A stretch of DNA of 64,000 nt from Gluconobacter roseus NBRC 3990 (GTDB taxonomy: Bacteria; Pseudomonadota; Alphaproteobacteria; Acetobacterales; Acetobacteraceae): the NCBI RefSeq assembly GCF_006538885.1, contig NZ_BJLY01000001.1, positions 186,001-250,000 on the forward strand. The letters run 5' to 3'. Below are positions 48,657 through 58,116 of the stretch, piece after piece. Position 1 is the first letter of the stretch. Every line of letters starts with the position of its first letter. The notes below the pieces were generated by a model. The model saw nothing but the letters and a program-made list of their open reading frames with translations, was not told the DNA's origin and made no database searches. A program made the translations under genes and the position numbers.

Positions 48657-49264
48657 GTCAGATCGTGCAGCGGTTTGCCGAGTGGTGGAGTGAGCGTCCA
48701 GTCGGAAAAGCGGACTTTCAGGCCCTCCCGCTCCGGGGTACAGCACACCGGGCCGATGAGGCAGGACGCTGCTTTCGGGAAGGGTGCCAGACGCACGAGG
48801 GGCCAAATCCTGCCGTCAGCGGAGACCTGAAGCCGCAGCACGCCATCTGCGACTGTGGCGCGCATCCAGAAATCTGTTGGATCGCTTTCGTACGGAGCAG
48901 TCGCCCAGTCTGAACGGCCATTCGTGAGGACACTGCTGAGCATGGCGCGCCCGTCCGAGAGTTCAATCCCGGCCTTGACCCAGTGTTGTTCGTCAATGCG
49001 GATCATGAGGCCGGCCTGATCGTACAGCTTTTCATATTCGGCACGGATACGGAGCTGCGCGGTGAAGCGGGATGGTGCAGGCAGGCCATAGAAATGCCCG
49101 CTGTCACGGGTGAAGCCGTAGAAGGTCTCGCGCCAGAAATCGGTTCCCTTGTCTGTCGTCATCTCAAGGGTATCGGGCGTGATGGCGCTTTGGCGGGGTT
49201 TGTTGAGCCAGACCCCGTTTTGCCAGAGGCTGGTGAGATCGGTCTTTCCGGTATTTTCGGTCAC
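48653..49264 (-). CDS. DUF1349 (concanavalin-like) protein
   Basis: 203-residue protein with the DUF1349 beta-sandwich pattern (FWRETFYGFTRDSGHFYG, YDQAGLMIRIDEQHWVKAGIELSDG, DFWMRATVADGVLRLQVSADG). No signal peptide, so cytoplasmic. Start appears to be GTG at 49264. Function of the family is not established; members resemble carbohydrate-binding lectin-like folds. Located 19 bp after the NUDIX gene and overlapping the acetyltransferase gene. Confidence 0.85.
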   Translation of the reverse strand: MTENTGKTDLTSLWQNGVWLNKPRQSAITPDTLEMTTDKGTDFWRETFYGFTRDSGHFYGLPAPSRFTAQLRIRAEYEKLYDQAGLMIRIDEQHWVKAGIELSDGRAMLSSVLTNGRSDWATAPYESDPTDFWMRATVADGVLRLQVSADGRIWPLVRLAPFPKAASCLIGPVCCTPEREGLKVRFSDWTLTPPLGKPLHDLT

Positions 49265-49283
49265 GGTTCAACTTTCGTATCGT

Positions 49284-49700
49284 TCAGGACGCATCCCGGT
49301 CCTGCAGGGCCTGAAGTGCGACCTGGGTTGCATGCGTCAATCGGTCCGGGAGCTGCTCAAGTGGAAACCATTTCACGTCCCCAAGGGCTTCAGGTTCCCT
49401 GATGGAAGCGTTCCCGGTGAAGTCTTCGGCGATGTAGACGGGCGCGATCCAGTGTTCATTCCGATCCGGGGCAATCTGGTCCACGACGCAGAGCAGGCTC
49501 ACCCGTTCGATCTGGAGGCCTGTTTCCTCGAGAATTTCCCGTCTGACGGCCTGTTGCAGGGTTTCAAACGGCTCGACCTTTCCGCCCGGAAGGCCCCAGT
49601 GGTCGCGTTCCGGATCGCGCTTGCGGTACACGAGCAGCAGGCAGTTTTCTTTAAGGAGGACGGCACCGCAACCTGCACGGGGCAATGTGTCAACTGTCAT
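49284..49700 (-). CDS. NUDIX hydrolase
   Basis: 138-residue pyrophosphohydrolase. The Nudix box is complete: G40-x5-E46-x7-R54-E55-I-L-E58-E59-T-G61-L62. It would hydrolyse a nucleoside diphosphate-linked compound, dependent on Mg. It overlaps the end of the small molybdenum hydroxylase subunit gene by 11 bases. Substrate not predictable. Confidence 0.9.
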   Translation of the reverse strand: MTVDTLPRAGCGAVLLKENCLLLVYRKRDPERDHWGLPGGKVEPFETLQQAVRREILEETGLQIERVSLLCVVDQIAPDRNEHWIAPVYIAEDFTGNASIREPEALGDVKWFPLEQLPDRLTHATQVALQALQDRDAS

Positions 49701-50982
49701 GGGCGAAGAGCTCCCGGCAATGGCGTATGAGAAGGTTTCCAGCGACGCGTCTGCGGTAAGACGCTGTGGAACGCATGTCGTCGATCGGCGTAATTTCGGA
49801 CATCGCCTGTTCAGCTACGGATCTGAGATGGTTTTCGTCCCGTATCCCTGAGGCAAGGGCATGGTGCGCCTTTGGACATGTCATGGGAATGGGGCCGACG
49901 GCTCCGAATGCGAAGCTGATCCCGGCGGGATCGTCAGGCACTTTGACCGTTGCGAGGGAAAGCTTTGAAATTGCCTGCGCCTTGCGAGGGCCGACTTTTG
50001 AGAATGTCTGTGGTTGTCCCAGACATTTTGCGGGGATGACAAAGCCGGTGATCAGTTCTCCTGACCTGCGTTGCGTGCGTCCAGGGCCGGTGATGAAGTC
50101 TGCAATGGGCATTTCCCGGGTTCCATCCCGGTGGACCAGTCTGATGCGGGCCTGAAGCGCGACCAGAGCCGGAAGACCGTCTCCGGCCGGAGAGGCGGTG
50201 GCGATGTTGCCGCCAATGGTTGCGGCATTTCTGATCTGGGGGCTTCCAACACCATAGGCGACGTCCCGGAGGATCGGGACGGTCTGCGCGATGACAGGGT
50301 CATGCAGGAGATCCTGCCAGCGCATCAGGGCGCCGATGACGAGAGTGTTGCCTTCCCGGAAGACCTGATGTAGTTCGGGGGCATTCAGTCGTGCAAGCGG
50401 AAAGAGGCGCAGGGACTGTAGGTTGTGCCCCGCACGCACTACGAGGTCGGTTCCGCCTGCAATCGGGATCAGGTCGGGGTTTTCAGCCAGACAGGCCAGC
50501 GCGTCCTTCAGGGATAGATCTGCCTTGTCGAAAGTGGATGGCGGCTTTGTTGGAAGGCTGCCTGTCTGTTCCAGCGCGGAGCGGATTTTTACATATCCCG
50601 TACAGCGGCAGAGATTCCCTTCAAGGGCATCGTCCGGAGTGTCATCCGGATGCCGCCCGGCCCAGGCCATGACGATCCCGGGCGTGCAGAACCCGCACTG
50701 AACGCCTCCGGTGCGTGCCAGAGCGGAACAGATTTCCGACCCGTCAGGCGTCTCCGCCAAGGCTTCGATGGTGGTGACGGCTGCGCCTTCCAGCGTTTCG
50801 GTCGCGATAAGACAGGAACAGACGGGCCGCCCATTCACGAGAACCGTGCAGGCTCCACATTCCCCTTCGCCGCAGCCGAGCTTGGCACCGCTCAGATGCA
50901 GATCGTCGCGGAGAACCTGCAGAAGGGTTTGGCCCTGATCGGCAATCTGGATGGGCGCGCCGTTGAGCTGGAAGGTGATCAT
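49690..50982 (-). CDS. Xanthine-dehydrogenase-family FAD/2Fe-2S subunit
   Basis: 430-residue electron-transfer subunit. The N-terminal part holds two 2Fe-2S clusters (KLGCGEGECGACTVLV; then GFCTPG and NLCRCTGY), and the C-terminal part holds the CO-dehydrogenase-type FAD domain (LIPIAGGTDLVVRAGHNL, NAATIGGNIATASPAGD). The fused order Fe-S then FAD matches XdhA of two-subunit bacterial xanthine dehydrogenases. The ATG at 50982 overlaps the stop of the molybdenum subunit gene. Could equally serve a purine, aldehyde or N-heterocycle hydroxylase. Confidence 0.9.
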   Translation of the reverse strand: MITFQLNGAPIQIADQGQTLLQVLRDDLHLSGAKLGCGEGECGACTVLVNGRPVCSCLIATETLEGAAVTTIEALAETPDGSEICSALARTGGVQCGFCTPGIVMAWAGRHPDDTPDDALEGNLCRCTGYVKIRSALEQTGSLPTKPPSTFDKADLSLKDALACLAENPDLIPIAGGTDLVVRAGHNLQSLRLFPLARLNAPELHQVFREGNTLVIGALMRWQDLLHDPVIAQTVPILRDVAYGVGSPQIRNAATIGGNIATASPAGDGLPALVALQARIRLVHRDGTREMPIADFITGPGRTQRRSGELITGFVIPAKCLGQPQTFSKVGPRKAQAISKLSLATVKVPDDPAGISFAFGAVGPIPMTCPKAHHALASGIRDENHLRSVAEQAMSEITPIDDMRSTASYRRRVAGNLLIRHCRELFAHDS

Positions 50983-53112
50983 GACAGGGCCTTTTCCATG
51001 ACCGGGAGAATGGCTTCCGGTTTGATTGGAAACTGTTCGAAACGGTGTCCGAGGCACCGTGCCAGCGCATTGGCAATGGCCGCCGCTGCGGGTGTCAGTC
51101 CGACTTCCGCAATGCCGCGTGCGCCTAGGGGATTGGATGCATCGGGGTGATTGATCAGATGGACGCGGACATCCGTTGGAACATCGCGGATTGTGGGAAG
51201 GATGTAGGACGAGAAGCGGTTGTTCAGGACGCGCCCCTCGCGTTGCACGAGGTCTTCGCTCAGGGCGAACCCAAGTCCCTGGGCCAGACCGCCTTCGATC
51301 TGCCCGGTCACACCATCAGGATTGATGACCGTTCCGGCATCAAGCCATGTCTCGACCTCTTCCATCGTAACATTGGCGGTTGCGGTATCCAGTGCGATGC
51401 GAACGGCCTGTATGCCGTAGGAATAGCCAACATGAGGCGCACCGAGCGTCAGCTTTTCCGGGAACAAAGGAGCGAAATGCGCCTTCTCTTCAAGCGCTCC
51501 GCTTTCGCCGGCTTCTATTCTCGTGGCGAGCTGTTTTGCGGCCTGTGCCACGGCGTTGCCTGTCACGACGACGGAGCGGGACGCGTTCGTGGACCAGGAA
51601 TTCGTATTGTCGGTCGTGCCGATATCGAGGCGGATGTCATGGGGGTTGCAGCCCAGCCCGGACGCGGCGATCTGCTGGAACGCGGACAGATTGCCCTCGC
51701 CAAGATCGGCACTGGAGCAGTCCAGCCAGAAATGTCCGTTTTTGTCGCGGCGCAGGGTTACGCTTGATCCGGGTTCGGCGCCGGCTCCCAGCCCGAAACC
51801 CTGCCAGACAAATGCAAAACCGGTCGCGCGGAGCTTGCCGTCCGGGTCTGGTGGCGGACGTTCTTCGGACAGCGCGGAAAGCAACGGTCCCTTGCGGGCC
51901 GCCTCGATCAGACGGGGAAGGGTGACATCATTGCGGACGATATGTCCGGCTGCGGCACGGTCCCCACCACAAAGAAGATTTTTCAGGCGAAAATCAACGG
52001 GATCGAGGCCGCATTTTGCCGCCAGCGCATCCATTGCCTGTTCGATGCCGAGAATAACCTGCGGATTGCCGAAGCCGCGAAAGGCCGAGGCATTGCCGGT
52101 ATTGGTATGGACGACCTGGCCCTGAATCCGGCTTGCCTGAAAACGATAGGGGCCGGAGGCATGTTCGGCAGCAAGGACAAGGACGGCCGGTCCCAGCGTC
52201 ATGTAGGCTCCGGTATCGGCAAGAAGGCTGGCCCGGAAGCCGGTCAGCTTTCCTGTGGCGTCGCAGCCGACTTCGACATCAACCTCAAAGCGATGCCGTT
52301 TGACGGAATAGCCGATGCTTTCTTCGCGCTCATAAACATAGCGGGCCGGCCGTCCTGTCGCCTGCACCGCCAGAGCCAGATGCGCCTGAACGTTCAGGTC
52401 TTCCTTGCCACCAAACGCGCCCCCCCATGGGTGGGTGGGAGACGTAGATCTGCTCCAGCGGAACGCCGAGGATGGCGGCAATCTGCTTCTGGTCCGCGAA
52501 GGGATTCTGGCCGCCGCAGATGATGGCGATCCGTTGCCGTTCATCGCGATAGGCGATGCCTGCTTCCGGCTCCAGAAATGCGTGTTCCTGCCGTCCTGTG
52601 CTGTAAGTCAGGCGCACGACGTGCTCGGACTCTGCCAGAGCGGCCTCCACGTTGCCGAAGCCCAGATCGACCTGATGGCAGAGATTGCCGTTCTGTCCGA
52701 TCCGGGGCGCGTCCGGGGTCAGTGCCTCGCGCGCTTCCAGTATGGCGGGCAGGTCCTCATAGTCCACATGGATGAGCTGGCAGGCTTCCCGGGCTTCCTG
52801 CTCGCTTTCGGCCACGACGAGGGCCACGGCGTCACCGGAAAAGCGTACCCGGTCATGGCAGAGAACAGGTTGATCCGCTGCGATCAGGCCGAAGCTGTTG
52901 AGGCCCGGAATATTGGCGTGGGTCAGAACCCGCAGGACGCCAGGGGCATTTTGTGCGGCCGCCGTATCGATTGACAGGATCCGAGCATGGGCCCGGTTGG
53001 CCCGCAGGACCTTGAGATGCACGCAGTGATCGCGGTGCAGATCAGAAGGATACAGGAAAGCCCCTCTGGCTTTGTCGAGGGCGTCCCATTTCTGGATGGA
53101 TTGTCCAATCAC
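50979..53112 (-). pseudogene. Xanthine-dehydrogenase-family molybdenum subunit, frameshifted
   Basis: About 710 residues if continuous, the molybdopterin-binding catalytic subunit. It starts with GTG at 53112 (CGGAG 8 bases upstream) and reads through the conserved N-terminal domain (VRFSGDAVALVVAES, FLEPEAGIAYRD). At VSHPPMGG it meets a C7 run (52420-52426). The other frame continues WGGAFGGKEDLNVQAHLALA, then YVYEREESIGYSVKRHRFEV, AFRGFGNPQVILGIEQAMD and GARGIAEVGLTPAAAAIANAL. With six Gs the text reads MGGAFGGKED, the classic family motif, so one extra base is present. Substrate unknown; no XdhC-type maturation gene is visible nearby. Confidence 0.87.
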
Positions 53113-53170
53113 AGGTTTGCTCCGGCGTCTGTCTGGTTCCGACCATCATCAGGCGATAGAGTAATTGTTA

Positions 53171-53215
53171 CGATACGCTCCGTATCGTAGTCAATAAACG
53201 ATACGGAGCGTTGCG
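53171..53215. promoter_or_regulatory. Double TetR-type operator between divergent genes
   Basis: Two 17 bp boxes: CGATACGCTCCGTATCG (53171-53187, perfect 7 bp arms) and CGATACGGAGCGTTGCG (53199-53215, partial arms). Together they form a 14 bp perfect inverted repeat (53175-53188 and 53198-53211) with a 9 bp spacer. The boxes lie 59 bp upstream of the molybdenum hydroxylase start and 53 bp before the TetR start, so one repressor could control both directions. Confidence 0.75.
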
Positions 53216-53267
53216 AAAAAGATCAGTTGGTGGCAGTTTTCCGGGGGATACACGCTGGAGATCTTTC

Positions 53268-53849
53268 TTGAACACGCCTGAGCCCATTCATGTTTCGAAA
53301 GCCTCTACGGCAGGGAGTGGCCGCAAACGCAGTCAGGAAGCGACCCAAGCTGCGCAGGCAGCAGCCTTGAAGCTCGCTTATGATCTGGGGCCGGAGCGGG
53401 TGACGATGGAGGCGATTGCAAGCCATTCGGGCGTTGCCAAAACGACGCTTTACCGCCGCTGGAACAGTGCCGCAGCTGTCGTCATGGATGCGTTCCTGTC
53501 AGAACTGACGCCGCGGATTGCCTATCGGGCCGGGCGGGATGTCCGGCAAACGCTGGTTTTTGCTCTTGAAGATCTCAGCCATGCGCTGGATGAGCCGCGA
53601 CGGAAGCTCCTGCGGCATATGGTGGCCGCTGCGCAATCCAGTCCTGTTCTGGAACAGGCTTTCTGGGATCGATGGATTGCTCCGAGAAGGAGGGCTGGGA
53701 TTGAAGCGCTGGAGCAGTTTGGAGTGACTGCGCAGATGGGAGAACTTATGCTCGATCTGCTGTATGGAGCGTTTTATTACCGGATGCTTATTCCGTATGC
53801 GCCCATTACAGATATCTGGATTCAGAAAATCGTGGATCAGGTTTCCTGA
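53268..53849 (+). CDS. TetR family regulator of the molybdenum hydroxylase operon
   Basis: 193-residue repressor-like protein. The helix-turn-helix is MEAIASHSGVAKTTLYRRWNS, preceded by a basic N-terminal segment (GRKRSQEATQAAQAAALKLAYDLG). A TTG start at 53268 is chosen because GGAG lies 7 bases upstream; the open frame reaches back to 53211 but would overlap the operator. It is divergent from the xanthine-dehydrogenase-type operon, and two palindromic boxes lie between them, so autoregulation plus control of the operon is likely. Confidence 0.87.
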   Translation: MNTPEPIHVSKASTAGSGRKRSQEATQAAQAAALKLAYDLGPERVTMEAIASHSGVAKTTLYRRWNSAAAVVMDAFLSELTPRIAYRAGRDVRQTLVFALEDLSHALDEPRRKLLRHMVAAAQSSPVLEQAFWDRWIAPRRRAGIEALEQFGVTAQMGELMLDLLYGAFYYRMLIPYAPITDIWIQKIVDQVS

Positions 53850-53983
53850 ACGACGCACGATCTGACGGTCAGCCAAGGTCTGTCATTGCAGGGGCGGTCT
53901 GGAGCGCAGATGCATTCTGGCTGTGACGGTCTGGTTGGACCATTAGCCGCTTTGGAAATATTCTGATTTCTGGCTGAAAGCCG

Positions 53984-54031
53984 TGGTGTCCCGTACGGGA
54001 TTCGAACCCGTGTTGCCGCCGTGAAAGGGCG
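53984..54031 (-). other. 3' fragment of tRNA-Glu(TTC): candidate integration (att) site
   Basis: Read on the minus strand, this is the 3' part of a tRNA-Glu: anticodon arm (CGCCCTTTCACGGCG, anticodon TTC), variable loop, T arm (GGGTTCGAATCCC), acceptor strand ACGGGAC, then A-CCA. The 5' half (acceptor, D arm, first base of the anticodon stem) is absent; sequence beyond 54031 is unrelated and AT-rich. A duplicated tRNA 3' end of this kind is the usual scar left when an element integrates into a tRNA gene. By that model the element lies to the right and the intact tRNA-Glu at its far end, outside the window. Confidence 0.8.
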
Positions 54032-54278
54032 AATCAAACCTTTTCATATCAAAGGGATTTTCAAATAAATATAATTAAGACAGTGGATTATGGTGTCGAC
54101 GTGTATCGCGCATGTGTCATGCGATGAAACGAGGATTGGTCCAACTCATAGACGTTGATGCCTCCAAACTCTGCGCTCAGCACGGTTCATGATGGCCCTC
54201 TGAGAGGCCTGCCACTCCAATTACATCCAAAATTATCCCGCTCCCCAGTTGAAGCATACGTCCTCACCGATCAGAACG

Positions 54279-54500
54279 TATGCCCTGGAAGAGAAAGGGA
54301 TAAAGCCCTGTATTTCAGGACGGGAATATTGCGGGAGACCTGTCAGATACGACAGGCCGAAATACAAACGCCGCAACTGCATCAAGATCATGTTTGGAAG
54401 GCTCAAGGACTAGCGGCGGGTCGCAACACGCTACAACCGATGCCTGGCCGTCTTCTTCTCGGCCATCTGTCTCGCTGCAACCGTCATGTTCTGGCTATGA
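54279..54500 (+). mobile_element. IS5-family transposase C-terminal remnant
   Basis: Direct translation gives YALEEKGIKPCISG..., then RYDRPKYKRRNCIKIMFGRL, KD, an in-frame TAG, RRVATRYNRCLAVFFSAICL and AATVMFWL before the natural stop. This is the typical C terminus of IS5-group transposases (usual KDWRRVATRYDR), with the Trp codon turned into TAG. Only about 73 codons remain and the DDE core is missing, so it is dead. Its place beside the tRNA scar fits an island boundary. Confidence 0.8.
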
Positions 54501-54617
54501 GCCCTGAGCCTAAGATTGGGATTTTTCCGACCTTTTCCTGATAGCAGAGAACGAGGATTCCAAAAATATTTCAGTTGAAATTTCTTATAAATATCGATCC
54601 GATATAAAAACGGAATT

Positions 54618-55907
54618 ATGGGGGCGATCTGGGTGCGTACGGTAAAACTGGCAACGATCAGCGCGATGATAGGCAATGTTGTTGAATGGTATGATTTTGC
54701 GCTCTACACGGCAGCGACCCCGCTGGTTTTTTCGCGTATCTTTTTCAGTCAGCAACATGACCCATTTCTGACGCAAATCGAGACGATCGCCGTATTTGCG
54801 TTGGGATTTCTCGTGCGCCCTTTGGGCGGTATGATTTTTGGAGCTATTGGGGACCGGTACGGATCGGTAACCTCTCTGCGCTGGACCCTTTTCATTATCG
54901 GGGGTGCTACAGCCCTGATCGGCACTTTGCCGACCTACGAACAGATCGGTCTGTTGGCACCGCTGCTTCTGCTAGTGTTGCGGTTGGTGCAGGGAATCGC
55001 GGCAGGGGGGGAGTGGGCTGGAAGTGCCCTAGTGATCGGGCAAGCCCGCCCCCCAGGTCGCCCGGACCAGCGGAACATCGCGTTGGCACTCAGCCAGTCC
55101 GGCGTGGCCTTGGGCATGGTGTTGGGTACGGCCACGATGTGGGGTTTGCGACATATGCCTGAACACGTCTTCCTTTCATGGGGGTGGAGATTTGGCTTCC
55201 TGGCAACGCTTCCATTTGTGGCAGTGGGACTTTTTCTAAGATCCCAGAGAGAGCTTTCAGGAAAAGAGACTTTGCCACAGGCCAGGCAGCCGCGCCTGAT
55301 GCAGTTCCTGCGTCAGAAGCCGCTTACGGTGATCCGGGGAGTGGGAATCCGTCTGGCGGAGAACGGCGGAATCTATCTGATATCGGTGTTCGGTTTGGTT
55401 TACGGTCGGGCGCACCATGTGCCGGATAGTCTGTTGCTTGCGGGTATGACCTGCGGGCTGATCGCAGATGGGCTTGCCATGCCTTTCTTCGGGTGGCTTT
55501 CAACCCGGTTTGGGGCTGCACAGGTCTATCTGGCGGGTATCTGTGCTCTCGTCCTTTTGATAGTGCCATTTTTCTGGGTGGTGTCTACAGGACAGCCTGT
55601 CGCGGTGATTGGAGGGTTTGTTTTAATCATGATGTTGGGCCATGCCCCCATGATCGCGGTGGAGCCCATACTGCTTGAGCGCCTCTTTCCCCCATTTTGC
55701 CAGTATTCGGGAGTAGCGCTGGCGCATGAACTGGGCTCCACCCTAGCAGGAGGGATCTCTCCGTTCCTGGCGACCGTGCTGTATTACAGAACGGGCAGTG
55801 TTACGGGGATCATGGTGTATGTTTTCCTGCTTGCGCTGGGATCTGCAATGGCGCTGTATCGGAGTGGGATGCATGAGGTTGTGGAGGATCATTCTTCCCA
55901 GTTCTGA
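54618..55907 (+). CDS. MFS transporter of the metabolite:H+ symporter (MHS) group
   Basis: 429-residue inner-membrane transporter with 12 predicted helices. It begins with the MHS hallmark IGNVVEWYDFALYTAATPLVF and has GFLVRPLGGMIFGAIGDRYG (motif A), RLVQGIAAGGEWAGSALV in helix 4-5 and GFLSTRFG-like repeat in the second half (FFGWLSTRFGAAQV). MHS members import organic acids such as shikimate, alpha-ketoglutarate or aromatic acids. The ATG at 54618 has only a weak ribosome site. First intact gene inside the putative island. Confidence 0.87.
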   Translation: MGAIWVRTVKLATISAMIGNVVEWYDFALYTAATPLVFSRIFFSQQHDPFLTQIETIAVFALGFLVRPLGGMIFGAIGDRYGSVTSLRWTLFIIGGATALIGTLPTYEQIGLLAPLLLLVLRLVQGIAAGGEWAGSALVIGQARPPGRPDQRNIALALSQSGVALGMVLGTATMWGLRHMPEHVFLSWGWRFGFLATLPFVAVGLFLRSQRELSGKETLPQARQPRLMQFLRQKPLTVIRGVGIRLAENGGIYLISVFGLVYGRAHHVPDSLLLAGMTCGLIADGLAMPFFGWLSTRFGAAQVYLAGICALVLLIVPFFWVVSTGQPVAVIGGFVLIMMLGHAPMIAVEPILLERLFPPFCQYSGVALAHELGSTLAGGISPFLATVLYYRTGSVTGIMVYVFLLALGSAMALYRSGMHEVVEDHSSQF

Positions 55908-55956
55908 AACTATCGGCTAGTCGTAATATTCATGACCGATCTGATAGGAATATGAC

Positions 55957-56424
55957 TTGAGACGTGGCAAGACCTGGCGGCAGGCGCATCCCGGCGATCC
56001 TGCATTCTCTCCGGAGACATCGCCGTTTTTTCATCTGTCTCGTCTGGTCGGACTCTATCATTTGCGAATGGACGCGCATCTAAAACCGATTGGAATGGAT
56101 GTGCCGCGCTGGCGCGTCCTAAATATTCTGCATGAATATGAGTTTGCGACCATAAGTCGGATTGCGGATCTTGCGGTGATCCGTGTGTCTACCATGACCA
56201 AGCTGATTTATCGGATGGAAAGCGAGGATCTGGTCAGGACATGCGTCTCCCAGACGGATGGTCGGGTGACGGAAGTCCGCCTGACCGAGAAGGGTAGGGC
56301 TGCGCTCTCTCAGGTTCGTGCCAAGGCCGGGCATATTTTCGAACGTGCTTTCGGCGACGCGTCGGATGAGGAGATACAGGCCTTCATGGCGATGACCCGC
56401 CGGATCTACGACAATATCTACTGA
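55957..56424 (+). CDS. MarR family transcriptional regulator
   Basis: 155-residue winged-helix regulator. It has the MarR core (MDAHLKPIGMDVPRWRVLNILHEYEFATISRIADLAVIRVSTMTKLIYRMESEDLVR) and the wing (SQTDGRVTEVRLTEKGRAALSQV). A TTG start at 55957 with AGGAA 8 bases upstream is used. It precedes the aldehyde dehydrogenase operon. The dyads at 56526 and 63124 are good candidates for its binding sites. MarR proteins of this kind often respond to aromatic acids or CoA-thioesters. Confidence 0.87.
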   Translation: MRRGKTWRQAHPGDPAFSPETSPFFHLSRLVGLYHLRMDAHLKPIGMDVPRWRVLNILHEYEFATISRIADLAVIRVSTMTKLIYRMESEDLVRTCVSQTDGRVTEVRLTEKGRAALSQVRAKAGHIFERAFGDASDEEIQAFMAMTRRIYDNIY

Positions 56425-56525
56425 AATCTGTCGCAACGTCTGCTCACTGCACAAAAGGTCGTAACCCCAGGTCACGGGGTGTTTCCGTGCGCATAAGGCA
56501 CGTGAAACAAAAACTCGATAAATAA

Positions 56526-56539
56526 GTGGAATTATCCAC
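56526..56539. promoter_or_regulatory. Dyad operator, copy 1 (putative MarR site)
   Basis: GTGGAATTATCCAC, arms GTGGA/TCCAC with ATTA centre; centre is 79 bp before the aldehyde dehydrogenase start. It differs at one base from the copy at 63124. Confidence 0.6.
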
Positions 56540-56611
56540 CATTCCGGAATAGCATCGAGATGTATCGCTTTGGTCCTTCTGCCATAGCGCGTGCAAAACG
56601 AGAGAATTCCT

Positions 56612-58105
56612 ATGACCGTGACATCCGTTCTTCCTGACGTTCAGATGTTTCTGGACCGTAAGCACGGCCTTTACCTTGATGGTCAATGGGTCGATTCCAG
56701 CGTTCAGACGCGTCTGCCCGTTTTCAATCCTGCGACAGGGAAAGTCCTGTCATCTGTGGCGGATGCCGGATTTGACGATGTCCAGCACGCGGTTGCTTCG
56801 GCAAAGCGCAGCTTTGACAAAGGCGTCTGGCGCGATATGCGCCCTTCTGAACGTGAACGGATCCTGCTGCGTCTTGCTGATCTGGTAGAGCGTGATGCAG
56901 AGATTCTTGCCCAGCTTGAAACCCTAGAACAGGGGCAGTCCATTACGCTGTCCCGGATTCTTGAAGCCGGAGGCGCGCAGAGCTGGATCCGGTATGTGGC
57001 AGGTCTGGCAACCAAGATCACCGGTCAGAGCCTGGATGTTTCCATCGCGATGCCACCTGGTGCGCGCTATACTGCTTACACGCGCAAGGAGCCGATTGGC
57101 GTGGTGGCGGGTATCGTGCCCTGGAATTTTCCGCTCCTGATCGGGGTATGGAAAGTTCTTCCGGCTCTGGCTGCCGGGTGTTCGGTGGTCGTCAAACCGT
57201 CTGAAATCACGCCACTGACCATGTTGTGGTTTGCGCAGCTGGCCACTGAAGCCGGCGTGCCTGACGGCGTTTTCAATGTTCTGACGGGGATGGGGGCCGT
57301 GGCTGGTGCAGCTCTGGTCAGCCACCCGGATGTTGCTAAGGTGACATTTACGGGCTCGACCCCTGTAGGAAAGCAGATTGCAGAGCAATGCGCCTCGAGG
57401 CTGGCGCGCGTTTCGCTAGAGCTGGGCGGCAAGAATCCTGCCATCGTGCTGGCTGATGCTGACATCGAGCGGACCGTGAATGGTCTGACAATGGCTGGCT
57501 TTCTCAATCAGGGTCAGGTCTGCGCGGCCTGCTCGCGGATTTATGTGGAGGCGCCTCTGTTTGACAGGGTCGCTGCCGGGTTGGAGATCGCCCTTTCGGG
57601 AATGAGTATCGGACCGGGAATGGACCCGACGGCATTTATCAATCCCGTAGTGTCCAGACCGCAGCAGAAGAAAGTCCAGTCCTATCTGGACCGTGCCAGC
57701 GAGGCAGGGGCAGAGATGCTGAGAGGCCCGCAGGTCCCGGAAGGGGACGGGTTCTATATTCGCCCTGCGCTGGTTCTCAATCCCGACGACACGCTGGCCC
57801 TGACACGGGAAGAAGTATTTGGCCCTGTCATGACATTGACACGAGTGTCCAGCGCCGAAGAAGCCCTTGCAAAAGCAAATGATACAAATTTCGGACTGGC
57901 TGCGAGTTTGTGGACGAACAATCTGGAAGCAGCGATGAAGCTGCCACCCCGCATGGAAGCGGGAACGGTGTGGGTCAACAGCCATGTCATGATTGATCCG
58001 AACATGCCTTTTGGAGGGATCAAGCAATCCGGCATCGGGCGCGATTTTGGAACAGCATGGCTGGACGCATTCACCGAAACCAAATCCATCTGTATCCAGC
58101 ATTGA
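56612..58105 (+). CDS. feaB: Aldehyde dehydrogenase, phenylacetaldehyde dehydrogenase (FeaB)-like
   Basis: 497-residue NAD(P)-dependent enzyme that oxidises an aldehyde to the acid. The catalytic Glu270 ([13 protein letters not shown]) and Cys304 ([20 protein letters not shown]) are present, with the cofactor motif [12 protein letters not shown]. The stretches [36 protein letters not shown] and [22 protein letters not shown] are close to E. coli FeaB as I recall it, so an arylacetaldehyde substrate is favoured. Start is the ATG at 56612 (GAGAG upstream). Only 11 bp separate its stop from the alcohol dehydrogenase start, so alcohol to aldehyde to acid in one operon is likely. Confidence 0.85.
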   Translation: MTVTSVLPDVQMFLDRKHGLYLDGQWVDSSVQTRLPVFNPATGKVLSSVADAGFDDVQHAVASAKRSFDKGVWRDMRPSERERILLRLADLVERDAEILAQLETLEQGQSITLSRILEAGGAQSWIRYVAGLATKITGQSLDVSIAMPPGARYTAYTRKEPIGVVAGIVPWNFPLLIGVWKVLPALAAGCSVVVKPSEITPLTMLWFAQLATEAGVPDGVFNVLTGMGAVAGAALVSHPDVAKVTFTGSTPVGKQIAEQCASRLARVSLELGGKNPAIVLADADIERTVNGLTMAGFLNQGQVCAACSRIYVEAPLFDRVAAGLEIALSGMSIGPGMDPTAFINPVVSRPQQKKVQSYLDRASEAGAEMLRGPQVPEGDGFYIRPALVLNPDDTLALTREEVFGPVMTLTRVSSAEEALAKANDTNFGLAASLWTNNLEAAMKLPPRMEAGTVWVNSHVMIDPNMPFGGIKQSGIGRDFGTAWLDAFTETKSICIQH

Positions 58106-58116
58106 GAGGCCTCGGG

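Larger units (their letters stand above)
53850..54617. other. 768 bp region without intact genes: island junction
   Basis: Holds the tRNA-Glu fragment (53984-54031) and the IS5-family transposase remnant (54279-54500). The rest (54040-54270 and 54500-54617) is AT-richer than the flanks and shows no gene. No integrase is visible in this gap. Confidence 0.6.

Noticed and set aside
54155-54541. A 128-codon open frame at the island junction
   Set aside because: It is in a different frame from the recognisable IS5 transposase remnant, so it is not a gene.
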